From the NCBI GenBank assembly GCA_043228905.1, contig JBHGNT010000010.1:16678001-16742000 (forward strand): a DNA stretch of 64,000 nucleotides, in the 5' to 3' direction. Shown here one piece after another: positions 1-9,138 of this stretch. The stretch comes from Azolla caroliniana (taxonomy: Eukaryota > Polypodiophyta). How positions within the stretch are numbered: position 1 is the first letter of the stretch; each line of letters starts with the position of its first letter. A program made the translations under genes and the position numbers. The notes below the pieces were generated by a model that worked only from the letters and a program-made list of their open reading frames with translations, searched no databases and was not told the origin of the DNA.

Positions 1-229
1 CCCTCGTAAGGCTTGTGTAATGGGGGGGCTCAATATGTGATATCATTATCATCACCATCAATATAATCTTCTTCTTAATATTCTTCTTGAAATCTATCTT
101 CTTCTTCAGTCTAAAAATCTTTGTTTTTTTTATATGTGACATTGGTTTCCTCGACTGTAACATCCACATCGACGTCTTTTCGACAAATTCGTGAACGTCC
201 TCCCTGGTCCGTGGCCCCGGTGATCCCGC
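1..229. other. Unassigned left edge
   Basis: No gene or named repeat is recognised here. The stretch is T-rich with CTTCTT runs and leads into sequence that resembles the end of a Copia gag/linker. It may be the decayed 5' part of the neighbouring element. Confidence 0.4.
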
Positions 230-1143
230 TCAAGTAGCACACGCACGCGAGCATCTTCACGACAACATGTGGTTTGTCGATTCTGGCGCCTCACATCATA
301 TGACATCCCACAAAGAGTGGTTCAATGACTTGCGTACACCGGATCGACCCGGCTTCATAAAGACGGGAGACGACACCACACATCCCATTCGGCACATCGG
401 CACATTGGCAATGTCCCATTCAGGAAAGAAGGTGAGCAAACTTGCGTAAAGAATGTCTTGCATGTGCCCACAATAACGAAGAATTTGGTCTCCGTCGGCC
501 AAATCGTGGAGCATGGCATGCAAGTCCGCTTCAACAACGAAGGTCGTTTCATCAAGAAAGATGGCCGACTCATAGCCAAGGGACGGAGAGATGGTCGAAT
601 GTTCATCCTCGATTCGAACGAGGTGAAATTGTCCATATATGCCAAAGGTCTCAAAACCGAGACAAGCATCGAGTTGTGGCACAAAAGAATCGGCCACATA
701 AACCTCCAACAGCTTCGTTGCATTGGGAGTCGTCATCGGACTTCCACCATTCGAGTCAACCGAGTATATGAAGCATGCCAACTCGACAACCAACATTGAC
801 TCCCATTCCCGAAGGAGAGCTACACGAGCAAAGGCCTCCTCGACGTCATACATTTGGATGTATGGGGACCAGCTCAAACGCCGATGATTGGCGGATGCCG
901 ATTCTACGTCACCTTCATTGACGAGTACTCGCGCTACACGTGGATCTTCCCAATGAAGAAGAAGAGCAAAATGTTCTCCCACTTCCAAAAGCTCAAGGGC
1001 CAAGTCGTAAAAGAACCCGATCGGCACATTCGATGTCTACAATCGGACAGAGGAAAGGAGTACTTCTCCGATGAATTCACCTCCTACCTCCAAAGTGAAG
1101 GCATTTAGAGAGAATTCTCGTGCCGACACACACCCCAACAAAA
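230..1143 (+). pseudogene. Decayed Ty1-copia element A, 5' part (protease, pre-integrase, integrase core)
   Basis: The plus-strand frames read a retroviral-type aspartic protease start (WFVDSGASHHMTSHK, from 267), then a GAG-pre-integrase segment with LWHKRIGHINLQQL, then an integrase core (DVWGP near 854, IDEYSRYTWIFPMK, LQSDRGKEYFSDEF, ending at HTPQQN near 1141). The pieces lie in different frames with internal stops at about 449, 799 and 1108, so it is not translatable. The gag and 5' LTR are not seen. The reading stops exactly where an LTR beginning TGTTAGG starts at 1144. The same polyprotein resumes at 8155, which shows the element was split by later insertions. Family assignment is firm; the left boundary is a guess. 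Confidence 0.85.
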
Positions 1144-1178
1144 TGTTAGGATTTTGGTCCCTCCAGATGGGATATGAG
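1144..1178. mobile_element. Start of Copia-type LTR (element B), left of nested insertion
   Basis: The sequence changes abruptly from integrase code to TGTTAGGATTTTGG at 1144, a typical LTR terminus with TG. The segment ends in ATGAG at 1178, where the intact Copia is inserted, and continues after the second ATGAG at 6693-6697. I infer it is the first 35 bases of an LTR from another element. Confidence 0.55.
1174..1178. repeat. Left target-site duplication ATGAG of intact Copia
   Basis: ATGAG directly precedes the TG of the left LTR and is repeated exactly at 6693-6697 directly after the CA of the right LTR. A perfect 5-bp duplication is the normal integrase footprint and fixes both ends of the element. 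Confidence 0.95.
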
Positions 1179-1474
1179 TGTTGAAGACAAAGGCCGTCAA
1201 TGCGGAAGATCTTATAGCATTCGATTGGGGTTGAGTACCTGCGTATGACAGTTTCTAAGATCGTGCACAGAGAGAGAGAGAGAGAGAGAGACACAAAAGA
1301 CTTTCTATTCAATAGAAACAATAATACAACCAACCTTACAAAAAGGTTACAAGGTCACTATATATAGTGACCGACTTAGGGCAACTACCATTTATGCTAA
1401 TTACACAAATGGCCCAAACTTGATCTATACAAAGGGATAGTGTGAATATGTCCATTATACACTTGTATTCGACA
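1179..1474 (-). repeat. 3' LTR of intact Copia
   Basis: This 296-bp copy runs from TG at 1179 to CA at 1474 in plus orientation. It contains a (GA)n tract near 1268-1290 and a TATATATA-containing stretch near 1360 (CACTATATATAGTGACC) that would serve as the TATA box in minus orientation. Outside the microsatellite I see no difference from the copy at 6397-6692. Confidence 0.95.
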
Positions 1475-1482
1475 CTCCCCCG
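1475..1482 (-). other. Polypurine tract of intact Copia
   Basis: On the minus strand CGGGGGAG directly abuts the TG of the 3' LTR. This is the position and composition expected of the plus-strand DNA primer in reverse transcription. Confidence 0.8.
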
Positions 1483-1667
1483 TAATGGGCGTATACATGG
1501 GTTATCTAAGATTACAGGTATAAACCTAGGTTCTCGGACATATCAGTTTTGTTCGAGTCGGCAGGGTCCGAAGGCAGAAGACCGAACTGGTCGGGTCGGA
1601 AGAGTTGAAGCTGATCATTAAGGAACTGATGTCGGTTGTCTGAAACCATCCTGCGCTGTGTCCGGCT

Positions 1668-4600
1668 CTAACCGGACTGGTTTGTCGTTACGCCCATCTG
1701 ATGCCGAAGGGACCGAAAGCGGTCTGCCGAAAGACACTTGGTCATTCCATCTGCGACATTGTCGGTTGTGGATATTTTCTCCAGACCGATTTTCCCTGAA
1801 ATGACGCAGTCCCGAACGAAGTGATATCGAACGTCGATATGTTTGGAGGCGTTGTGGTGAACCGGATTTCTCGACAAGGCAACAGCACCTTGACTGTCGC
1901 TATAGACAACTGGAGCCGAGTCATGGTCGACTTGTCGAAACGTGTGCGCCAGCCGGCCGAGCCACAAAGCTTCTTTTGCAGCGTCGGACGCAGCTACATA
2001 TTCTGCTTCGGTCGTTGAGGTCGTTGTGCACTCCTGAAGTTTCGACTTCCACGAAATTGCTCCATTGCCGAATTTGAAGCAGTATCCGGTTGTTGATTTC
2101 CGACTGTCTATACAGCCGGCGAAGTCCGAGTCGGTGTAACCGACTACGCCTGAGGTTGAGTTCGGACCGAAAAGAATGCCGTGGTCTTTTGTGCCAGCCA
2201 GATATTTGAACACATGCTTGACTGCGTTCCAATGCGATCGGCCAGGATTGTGCATAAATCTGCTAACGACTCCTACGGCATGAGAAATATCAGGCCGTGT
2301 CGCGACCATCAGGTACATAAGGGAGCCGACTGCCGGTGCATACGGTACCGACTTCATATCTTCCCCCTCCGGACCGGATGTCGGGCAGTCTCGCTGAGAG
2401 AGCCGAAGATTCATGGGGAGCGGGGTTGAAGCAGATTTGGCTGATTTCATGTTGAAGCGTTCCAAGACACGTCCGATATAGTCGGTCTGAGACAAAAAAA
2501 GATGTCGTTTATCGCGATGCCAACTAATCTTCATGCCAAGGATGTGTCGTGCCGGACCGAGGTCCTTCATGGCAAACTTCAACCGCAGTTGCCGAATGAG
2601 ATCGGCAAGTTCGCCCGCGTGGCGTCCAGAAATTAGCATGTCGTCCACGTAAATGATGAGGAAGATGGGTGATCCATCTTGAGTTGTGTTGGTGAAAAGA
2701 CAATGGTCCTCATCGCTTTTGGAGAAGCCGATCGATTGGATGAAGTCGTCGAACTTCTTGTACCATTGTCGCGGTGCCTGTTTGAGGCCGTATAGACTCT
2801 TCCTGAGTCGGCAGACTAGATGTTCTTGGCCAGTTGCCACGAAGCCTTTTGGCTGCTCCATATAAATTTCCTCTTCAAGATCACCATGGAGGAAGGCTGT
2901 TTTGACATCTAGCTGAATCAGCTCCAAGTTGTCGGCTGCCACTACGCCGAGTAGAAAACGAAGGGTTGTCATTTTCACCACTGGTGAAAAAATCTCGTCG
3001 AAGTCGACGCCATATTCTTGTCGGAAGCCCTTCGCAACTAATCTGGCCTTGTACTTTGGGGTGGTCGAATCAGACGTCTCTTTTAGTCGATAAACCCACT
3101 TGCAAGGAAGAGCACGTCGATTCTTAGGTAGTTCGACCAGATCCCAAGTGTTGTTTGCCCGAATGGAGTGCATTTCCGACTCCATCGCCAGATGCCAGGT
3201 GGCTGAATCGACAGATGTCGATGCTTCTTCGTAAGACGTCGGTTCGCCGGCGTCGGTGAAGAAAATTCCAAGAGAATACCTCTCCGGAGGTTGCGACAGT
3301 CTCTCGGATCGTCGAGGTATGATTGGACTGGTCGCATCGGGTATCGAGGTCGGATGGTCCGAAAGCGAATTATTCTGCTGTGCCGAGTCAGAGTTGTCCG
3401 AGTCGGTGGTGTAAGGTTCAGCTACCCGTGAAGCTGACCGTGTGTTAAGAGCGGGGCCTTCTTGAAGGGTCGGCACATCGGAAAATGTTACCCTTCGGAC
3501 TTCGATCGGTTTTTCGACTGATGGATTCATAGCCGACTCGTTGAACACAACGTCCGAACTTCGAACGATTTGTCTGCGTTCGGGGTCCCAGAGTCGGTAT
3601 CCCATTTCGCCGTCTGATCCATATCCAAGGAAAATGCATTTCCTGGACCGAGGTGCAAGTTTTCGGCGATCATCTTTCGGAATAAGGGCGTACGCCTCGC
3701 ATCCGAAGATCCTCAGCTTGTCGTAATTCGGCTTACTGCCGATCCATAGTTCCTGAGGAATTTGAAGTCCTAGAGGTCTGCTTGGCGACATATTGATTAT
3801 GTGTACTGCCGTGAGTAGAGCCTCTGCCCAGAAGCCATCCGACAGTCCGGAGTGTTGGAGCATGGAAACTATCCGTTCTTGGATTGTCCGATTCATGCGT
3901 TCTGCAATCCCATTTTGCTCCGGACTGTGTGGTGCCGTAAATTCACGTCGGATGCCGCGTTGTCGGCAGAATTTGACGAATTCTTCTGATTTGAACTCTC
4001 CCCCATTGTCGGTCCGAAAGCATTTCAGTTTTCGGTCAGTTTGATTTTCTACCATCGCGAGCCAATCGGAGAAGATCGAGAAGACACGATCTTTGGTGCG
4101 AATTGGATAAGCCCACACCTTTCGAGTCGAATCGTCAATAAAACTGACGAAGTAAGAGGCACCGCCGAGAGACTGATGCGGCATTGGGCCACAGACGTCC
4201 GAGTGGACTAAATCGAGAGGTCTCATTTCTCTTGGTGCTGATGTCGGGTGTGATGCGGCTGCTTGTTTGCCATACTGGCAATGTTCGCAGAATTGATGGT
4301 CCGAGAAGGAGAGTTTAGGGATGTATCCGGCTCTAGATAGGTGCGTAATGCCGGCCTTGCTGAGGTGTCCTAATCTTCTGTGCCATAGTGATGACACAGG
4401 AATATCCACCAAAAACAGGTTACCCTCTCTGAGCGTAACATGTAACGGATACAGTGAGTGTATCTTGGGTCCTCTAGCAAGCAGGAGGTTCCCCCTGTGG
4501 AGTGTCCACCCTCCCGAAGAAAAACCGGCACGAATGCCGTCTTCATCTAGTTGTCCGACTGAGATCAATGGCCTTGAGAGCTCGGGTACATGTCGGACAT

Positions 4601-5702
4601 TGTGAAGTACAAGTGTAGAGCCACCTGCAAGGTTGAGCTCTACTGTGCCGATTCCAATGATGTCACAGTGTTGCGAGTTGCCGACTCGAACTGAGTCGGA
4701 GTGACGGATCGTATATTGCCGAAATTGGGATCGATGAGGAGTCACGTGAAATGACGCGCCCGAATCTAAGAGCCATGTGCTCGATTCTTCAGTCGTGAGC
4801 AGAACTTCTGATCCGACTGGATTTTCGATTGATAGTATATTCGGGTCGTTTGGTAGCACATCAGCTGAGAAGCTGACGTAATTGATCTCCTCATGCCGAC
4901 CACTCTTCTTGTCTGATTTCTGAGACTTGTCGTTCTTGTTCTTGAGTGCGCGGCAGTCGGCTTTGATGTGTCCGGGTTTCTTGCAATAGTTGCAGATTCG
5001 ATTGTCCCGTGACTGGCTCCGTCTTCGCTGATTGTTCGGCTGCCGTGAGGAATCTCTTCCTCGTATGTTCGATCGGTCTGTCGAACCTTGTACTACATAA
5101 GCGTCGTCTGTTGAGTCTTTGGCGAAAGACTTTCTCCGAGCTGCTTCGGTCAGGATTGCGCTCGTGACTTCGGAGTATTTAACAGCTGTGGTTGACGCGT
5201 TGCACACGGTTGTGACGAAAGTTTCCCATGATGAGGGAAGGCTACTCATGAGTATCATTGCTCTGAGTTCATCCTCGATTGCCGTCCCCTGAGATGAGAT
5301 TTGGGAGCTTATGCTTTCGTACTCATTGAGATGTGCTTGAACCGAATCTGATTCTTTCATCCGCAAGTTGTAGAGGCGCCGGATCAGAAACATCTTCGTT
5401 GCGGCGACCTTCTTTTCGTAGGTGTCCGACAGTGTTTTCCACAGTTCGAATGCTGTCGTACACGATTGCACCGTAAAGTATACCGATTCCGATAGGTGCA
5501 TCCGAATCGTGGCGCGGACGATTCTGTCCAGCTTCTGCCACTCAATTGGTTTGTATCCTTCTGGAGGTTCTTCATTTTCGATGGGATCGATTTGCCCCTT
5601 GACTATGAGATAGTCCTGCATTTGCTCCTTCCAGAAGTTGAAGTTCGATCCGTCGAACTTTCGTAGACTCATTTCTGACGAGCCGGATGTTGATGCCATC
5701 AA
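1668..5702 (-). CDS. Copia gag-pol polyprotein, intact
   Basis: A single 1344-residue frame encodes all Copia functions in the order gag, protease, integrase, reverse transcriptase, RNase H. The gag region (about 10-190, UBN2-like) is followed by a CCHC zinc knuckle at about 237-250 (CNYCKKPGHIKADC). The protease motif LLDSGAS is at 311-317. The integrase has its HHCC finger around 441-475 and a D,D,E core near D502, D565 (RTDNGGEF) and E601 (NGIAERMN). The reverse transcriptase runs from about 850 to 1100 with the catalytic YVDD at 1018-1021. RNase H occupies about 1185-1300 with YTDSDFAG, TEAEYVA and YSDSQGA. All key residues are present and there is no stop or frameshift, as expected for a mobile or very recently mobile element. 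The start is the first ATG (MMASTSG), about 680 bases inside the 5' LTR. Confidence 0.97.
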   Translation of the reverse strand: MMASTSGSSEMSLRKFDGSNFNFWKEQMQDYLIVKGQIDPIENEEPPEGYKPIEWQKLDRIVRATIRMHLSESVYFTVQSCTTAFELWKTLSDTYEKKVAATKMFLIRRLYNLRMKESDSVQAHLNEYESISSQISSQGTAIEDELRAMILMSSLPSSWETFVTTVCNASTTAVKYSEVTSAILTEAARRKSFAKDSTDDAYVVQGSTDRSNIRGRDSSRQPNNQRRRSQSRDNRICNYCKKPGHIKADCRALKNKNDKSQKSDKKSGRHEEINYVSFSADVLPNDPNILSIENPVGSEVLLTTEESSTWLLDSGASFHVTPHRSQFRQYTIRHSDSVRVGNSQHCDIIGIGTVELNLAGGSTLVLHNVRHVPELSRPLISVGQLDEDGIRAGFSSGGWTLHRGNLLLARGPKIHSLYPLHVTLREGNLFLVDIPVSSLWHRRLGHLSKAGITHLSRAGYIPKLSFSDHQFCEHCQYGKQAAASHPTSAPREMRPLDLVHSDVCGPMPHQSLGGASYFVSFIDDSTRKVWAYPIRTKDRVFSIFSDWLAMVENQTDRKLKCFRTDNGGEFKSEEFVKFCRQRGIRREFTAPHSPEQNGIAERMNRTIQERIVSMLQHSGLSDGFWAEALLTAVHIINMSPSRPLGLQIPQELWIGSKPNYDKLRIFGCEAYALIPKDDRRKLAPRSRKCIFLGYGSDGEMGYRLWDPERRQIVRSSDVVFNESAMNPSVEKPIEVRRVTFSDVPTLQEGPALNTRSASRVAEPYTTDSDNSDSAQQNNSLSDHPTSIPDATSPIIPRRSERLSQPPERYSLGIFFTDAGEPTSYEEASTSVDSATWHLAMESEMHSIRANNTWDLVELPKNRRALPCKWVYRLKETSDSTTPKYKARLVAKGFRQEYGVDFDEIFSPVVKMTTLRFLLGVVAADNLELIQLDVKTAFLHGDLEEEIYMEQPKGFVATGQEHLVCRLRKSLYGLKQAPRQWYKKFDDFIQSIGFSKSDEDHCLFTNTTQDGSPIFLIIYVDDMLISGRHAGELADLIRQLRLKFAMKDLGPARHILGMKISWHRDKRHLFLSQTDYIGRVLERFNMKSAKSASTPLPMNLRLSQRDCPTSGPEGEDMKSVPYAPAVGSLMYLMVATRPDISHAVGVVSRFMHNPGRSHWNAVKHVFKYLAGTKDHGILFGPNSTSGVVGYTDSDFAGCIDSRKSTTGYCFKFGNGAISWKSKLQECTTTSTTEAEYVAASDAAKEALWLGRLAHTFRQVDHDSAPVVYSDSQGAVALSRNPVHHNASKHIDVRYHFVRDCVISGKIGLEKISTTDNVADGMTKCLSADRFRSLRHQMGVTTNQSG

Positions 5703-6381
5703 ATTTGGTTTCGGTTGACGAAGCTCGGTTCGGAGTTGACTACGAACCTTGTTGGAGTGCAGCCGGTTGGCTCACCCGATATCGTTCTAGTCGGATTTGA
5801 ACCCGAGTCGGTTCGGCTTCGGATATATGTATTGTTGAACTTGCTCGAATTGACTCCGGTAACTTGAGGGACAAAACCGACTGGTCTTCCCGAATGTTGC
5901 CGAGTCGGAGTGAGCCCGGTTCGCTTCCGAATATATATGCCAAATACCGATTATTGAAACCGATTGTCTGGACCGATTCTGCTTCGGGTGACTGCAGCGA
6001 CGAGAGAGACGGATCCAACTGATCCTCCCGAATGTCGATCAGCCGGATGAAGCACGAATTTGGGTTGTTGTCTTGAGACCGATCTGCACCGAGTGGTTAC
6101 AATGAGCGGCGAGCAGCGTTTGATGACCTCTTTGGATGCCGTTTAACCGAGTGGAGCACGATCGTGTCAATGTTGCATAAGGGGATTTCACCTCGAGCGG
6201 TTACGATCACAAGGAACAGAGTACAACCTGCTGGCTTACTCCAAGCGAAGATGATCTAACGCGATGAGATGCAAGCCTCGTTTTTCTTCTTCTTCTCTCT
6301 TCTTCGAATGACGCAAGAAACCGAATGTTGTGCAGGCTGAGACGACGGCCGACAGCGGGATGAAGGACCGAATACTGTGCA

Positions 6382-6394
6382 GGCTCTGATACCA
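6382..6394 (-). other. Primer-binding site of intact Copia (initiator tRNA-Met)
   Basis: The minus strand reads TGGTATCAGAGCC two bases inside the 5' LTR. TGGTATCAGAGC is the usual plant Copia primer site, complementary to the 3' end of initiator methionine tRNA. Confidence 0.93.
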
Positions 6395-6396
6395 GA

Positions 6397-6692
6397 TGTT
6401 GAAGACAAAGGCCGTCAATGCGGAAGATCTTATAGCATTCGATTGGGGTTGAGTACCTGCGTATGACAGTTTCTAAGATCGTGCACACAGAGAGAGAGAG
6501 AGAGACACACACAAAAGACTTTCTATTCAATAGAAACAATAATACAACCAACCTTACAAAAAGGTTACAAGGTCACTATATATAGTGACCGACTTAGGGC
6601 AACTACCATTTATGCTAATTACACAAATGGCCCAAACTTGATCTATACAAAGGGATAGTGTGAATATGTCCATTATACACTTGTATTCGACA
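6397..6692 (-). repeat. 5' LTR of intact Copia
   Basis: This is the 296-bp partner of 1179-1474. In transcription orientation it holds the promoter: a TATATATA-containing stretch (CACTATATATAGTGACC) near 6580. A GA/CA microsatellite near 6487-6512 differs from the other LTR in repeat pattern only. Confidence 0.95.
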
Positions 6693-6697
6693 ATGAG
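6693..6697. repeat. Right target-site duplication ATGAG of intact Copia
   Basis: An exact copy of 1174-1178 lies directly outside the right LTR. Confidence 0.95.
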
Positions 6698-7190
6698 TAC
6701 CCGGCAACAGAAGACCCAATGAGAACCGAATGACGCGGGCCCGGTGAGAACCTCTCATCGGATGAAGGGACATATATGTAAATATGTTTCTGTTAGCCCA
6801 TTGTGGTTATATTTGTAAATAGCCCAAAAGTCATATTAGTATAAATATGACCTAGGGCAAACAAAGTAGATGATGATTATGTTGTTGTCATATTGTTGCA
6901 ACTGTTGTACAGAGTGAGAGGGAGAGAGAGAGAGATACAGAGTGATACTCTGTTGTAACCGCCACTATGCGAAGAAACAGAGCTCGAGGTCGTTGCCTCC
7001 GAGTCTCTGATTGTACCCCTTCTCTTCATAGTGATAGTTCAGAGTCTGTGGGCTCCTGTGGTTTTTCCCTATTAGGGTTTTCCACGTTGTCGTGAAGAAT
7101 TTCGTCCAGAGGCGGAAACCGGGAAATATTGGCTACATCGGCGGGGTGCACCATGTGCACTCACACTCGTGTAATTGTGTGAATAATAGG
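6698..7190 (+). mobile_element. Remainder of interrupted Copia-type LTR (element B)
   Basis: This continues the LTR that starts at 1144. It contains a GA tract (6912-6936) and the U5-like stretch TGGTTTTTCCCTATTAGGG at about 7060-7078, which is also seen in the LTR at 9139-10255 (about 10130-10148) and is common near the 3' end of plant Copia LTRs. No clean CA end or target duplication could be fixed, so the right boundary is approximate. It may be a solo LTR or a truncated one. Confidence 0.55.
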
Positions 7191-7340
7191 AGTTAAGTTG
7201 GGACGAAGAATCCCATGTGAATCGGGATTTATCCCACATTGTAACGCATCCCTCTCCTTGTTCTATAAATTGAAGGGATGGTCCCTTGTAGAAGGGTTGC
7301 CCATTTTTGTATTAGTAGGGTATATCGTTAGACGGAGAGA

Positions 7341-7343
<3 letters not shown>

Positions 7344-7380
<37 letters not shown>
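7344..7380. repeat. (CT)n microsatellite in gypsy-type LTR
   Basis: About 18 perfect CT units lie between GACGTT and TGTTTTAGGG, in the presumed leader part of the LTR. Confidence 0.95.
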
Positions 7381-7384
<4 letters not shown>

Positions 7385-7880
7385 TTAGGGTTTCTTCTTC
7401 TTGCTCCCCTCTACTTCTTCTTCTTGGTCCTTCTGTGTGTCGGGCCTTAGCATCTAGCGTTCCAGTTTTCTGCCCTGTACTTTGTGCAAGACCCCGCTCG
7501 GCGCGACAAGCCCGAGAGCTCCCCGACCGGCGACTTGGCAGTAGACAACGGTTGTATCTCATGCGGCCTAGATCCGGCTTGAAGTCGGTGTTGAATCTCG
7601 TTGTCTTGTAAATACATATACATGTGGTTGTGCATATTCGGGTCTCTATTGGTGTGCGTGTGTGTGTCTTAGCGTTTCCTTCTTGCTTATGTACATGTTC
7701 GTGCGAGAGTCAATGTTGCATGCCTGCTCACTCTCTCTCTCTCCCTTCGGTTGCTTCCGGTGTGCTCCTGGGGTGCCCCGAAAAGGGTGAAGCGCGGCTT
7801 CCTATCCTCCGTCACTCCCTAGTCCAAGACCCCCGTGGTCCCGCCTTTCTACACGCACGCGCGTAACAACGCGACATATT

Positions 7881-7896
7881 TGGTGAACCCGACGTG
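7881..7896 (+). other. Primer-binding-site-like sequence
   Basis: TGGTGAACCCGACGTG begins 4 bases after the LTR terminus CA at 7876 and 17 bases before the gag ATG region. Position and the leading TGG fit a gypsy primer site. The exact tRNA is not assigned. Confidence 0.6.
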
Positions 7897-7913
7897 AAAG
7901 GCGGCAAGGGAGG

Positions 7914-8105
7914 ATGGAGCCGGAAGATGATGACCTCGCGGAGATGGTGGCCGAAGTGGTGTTGGAGTCGGCACGAGTGGTGATGAGGCGAGAAGCAGCG
8001 CAACAAGCGGTTGAGCAAGTGATCGAAAGAGTCGGCCGTTTCAACGGGGACGAAGTCCCATCTTACTTGGAAGCCTACAATGCAAAAATGGAGGAGCGAG
8101 ACGTG
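7914..8105 (+). pseudogene. Truncated gypsy gag N-terminus
   Basis: The reading frame begins MEPEDDDLAEMVAEVV and continues to a segment RVGRFNGDEVPSYLEAYNAKM that resembles the start of plant gypsy gag (RF-G-D-V-x-YLEAY). It is cut after about 64 codons, where the frame runs into the 49-bp LTR copy and stops. No zinc knuckle or pol follows, so it can only be non-autonomous. Confidence 0.7.
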
Positions 8106-8154
8106 GACCCCCGTGGTCCCGCCTTTCAACAGGCACGCGCGTAACAATGCGACA

Positions 8155-9022
8155 ACGCGCCATGATGCATGAGAAACACATGCCGAACTTCTATTAAGCC
8201 GAAGTGGCATCCACGGCCGTTTATCTCATGAACCGGTGCACCACTAATGGAGTGCATGAGCTAACTCCATACGAGCCCCTCGTCGAAAGGAAGTCGATCC
8301 TGTCGCACCTCAAGGTGTTCGGAAGCATTGCAAATGTACGCATCCCGAACAAACAATGACAGAAGCCCGACGCGAAGTCAGAGGAATGTATCCTCATAGG
8401 ATACTCGTCCGAGAAGAAGGCATACAAGTGCTACAACCCTTCTACCCGAGCGGTTCGGATAAGTCGAGACGTAGTCTTCGACAAGTCCGCATCCTAGTAT
8501 GCACCAGAGACAACTTCGACTCCAACTCCGCTCGACCCGGAATCTGCCGAACAAGAGGTAGAAGATGGAGATCGCTTTGAACACATGTTCGAAGAAAGTC
8601 TGATTACGACAAGGCTTAGTGGGCCACAAGAGCCTCGGCGCGACCCAAGCACGTCGCGGCCAAGTACAGCCTTGCACAAGCCAAAGGTAAGATGCCCAAA
8701 TACGAAGTCGACCACCCCGACAACAGTGATTCAGATGTGTCGGCTCCCTCACTAGATAGTGATTTTGGTGTACCCATCATGCGAACACCCGGAGTAAAGA
8801 AGGCGCTCACATCGGCGAGCGAAAAACTTCGACGCCCTTCTAGAGAGAAGAATCCCATCACTCGGCTACGATACAACAAGTACATGGCCTATCACTATGC
8901 CTTCGCGATGAAGATGGCAACCGAACAAGAGCCCAAGAGCTCCACCAAAGCAGCTCGTAACCCACGATGGGTGGAAGTAGTCGACATTCGCCCACACACT
9001 ACAAGCCTTCGTCACCAGCTTT
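8155..9022 (+). pseudogene. Decayed Copia element A, 3' part, lacking RT-RNase H
   Basis: The integrase code interrupted at 1143 resumes as MMHEKHMPNFY, AVYLMNRCTTNGVHELTPYE, LSHLKVFGS and CILIGYSSEKKAYKCYNPSTR, spread over several frames with stops. A connector follows (DNSDSDVSAPSLDSDFGVP) and then EPKSSTKAARNPRWVE, which is the usual beginning of the Copia reverse-transcriptase region. Within a few codons the frame reads TTSLRHQL and stops at 9022, which looks like the extreme C-terminus after RNase H. The whole RT-RNase H segment (normally about 1.2-1.5 kb) is therefore missing. Only about 13 integrase residues seem lost across the nested insertions. Confidence 0.8.
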
Positions 9023-9138
9023 AGGGGGAGGAACCGAAATTGCCATGACGAAGAAAGTTGAAGGCCGAACGGAAGCACACGAAGCCGACAAAAGCCAAAG
9101 CGGATGTCGGACGCCTCACACTTGAGCTTGAGGGGACG

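Larger units (their letters stand above)
1179..6692 (-). mobile_element. Intact Ty1-copia LTR retrotransposon
   Basis: This is a complete 5.5-kb element on the minus strand. It has two 296-bp LTRs (1179-1474 and 6397-6692) with TG/CA ends and a perfect ATGAG target duplication. A primer-binding site lies 2 bases inside the 5' LTR and a polypurine tract abuts the 3' LTR. One uninterrupted gag-pol frame (1668-5702) fills the interior. The LTRs are the same except for the length and pattern of an internal GA/CA microsatellite, so insertion was recent. It sits inside another LTR (element B), which itself interrupts Copia element A. The element looks autonomous; whether it is transcribed cannot be told from sequence. 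Confidence 0.97.
7191..8154 (+). mobile_element. Gypsy-type deletion derivative: LTR, PBS, gag start, LTR stub
   Basis: A GC-rich LTR carrying a (CT)n tract ends with CGCGACA at 7876. Four bases later comes TGGTGAACCCGACGTG (7881-7896), a primer-binding-site-like stretch. A short gag start follows (7914-8105). At 8106 the sequence jumps into a 49-bp near copy of the LTR end (8106-8154 matches 7828-7876 with a few changes). Everything from mid-gag to the last 49 bp of the 3' LTR is therefore missing. The left end of the first LTR is not certain. The piece ends inside Copia A's integrase code, which resumes at 8155. Confidence 0.65.

Noticed and set aside
296-1027. Open frame of 243 codons on the minus strand
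   Set aside because: It lies antisense to the Copia A protease and integrase code, which carries recognisable motifs on the plus strand. It has no motif of its own.
1037-1333. Minus-strand frame with Ser-Leu repeats, also seen at 6207-6551
   Set aside because: It is translation of the LTR microsatellite, present in both LTRs.
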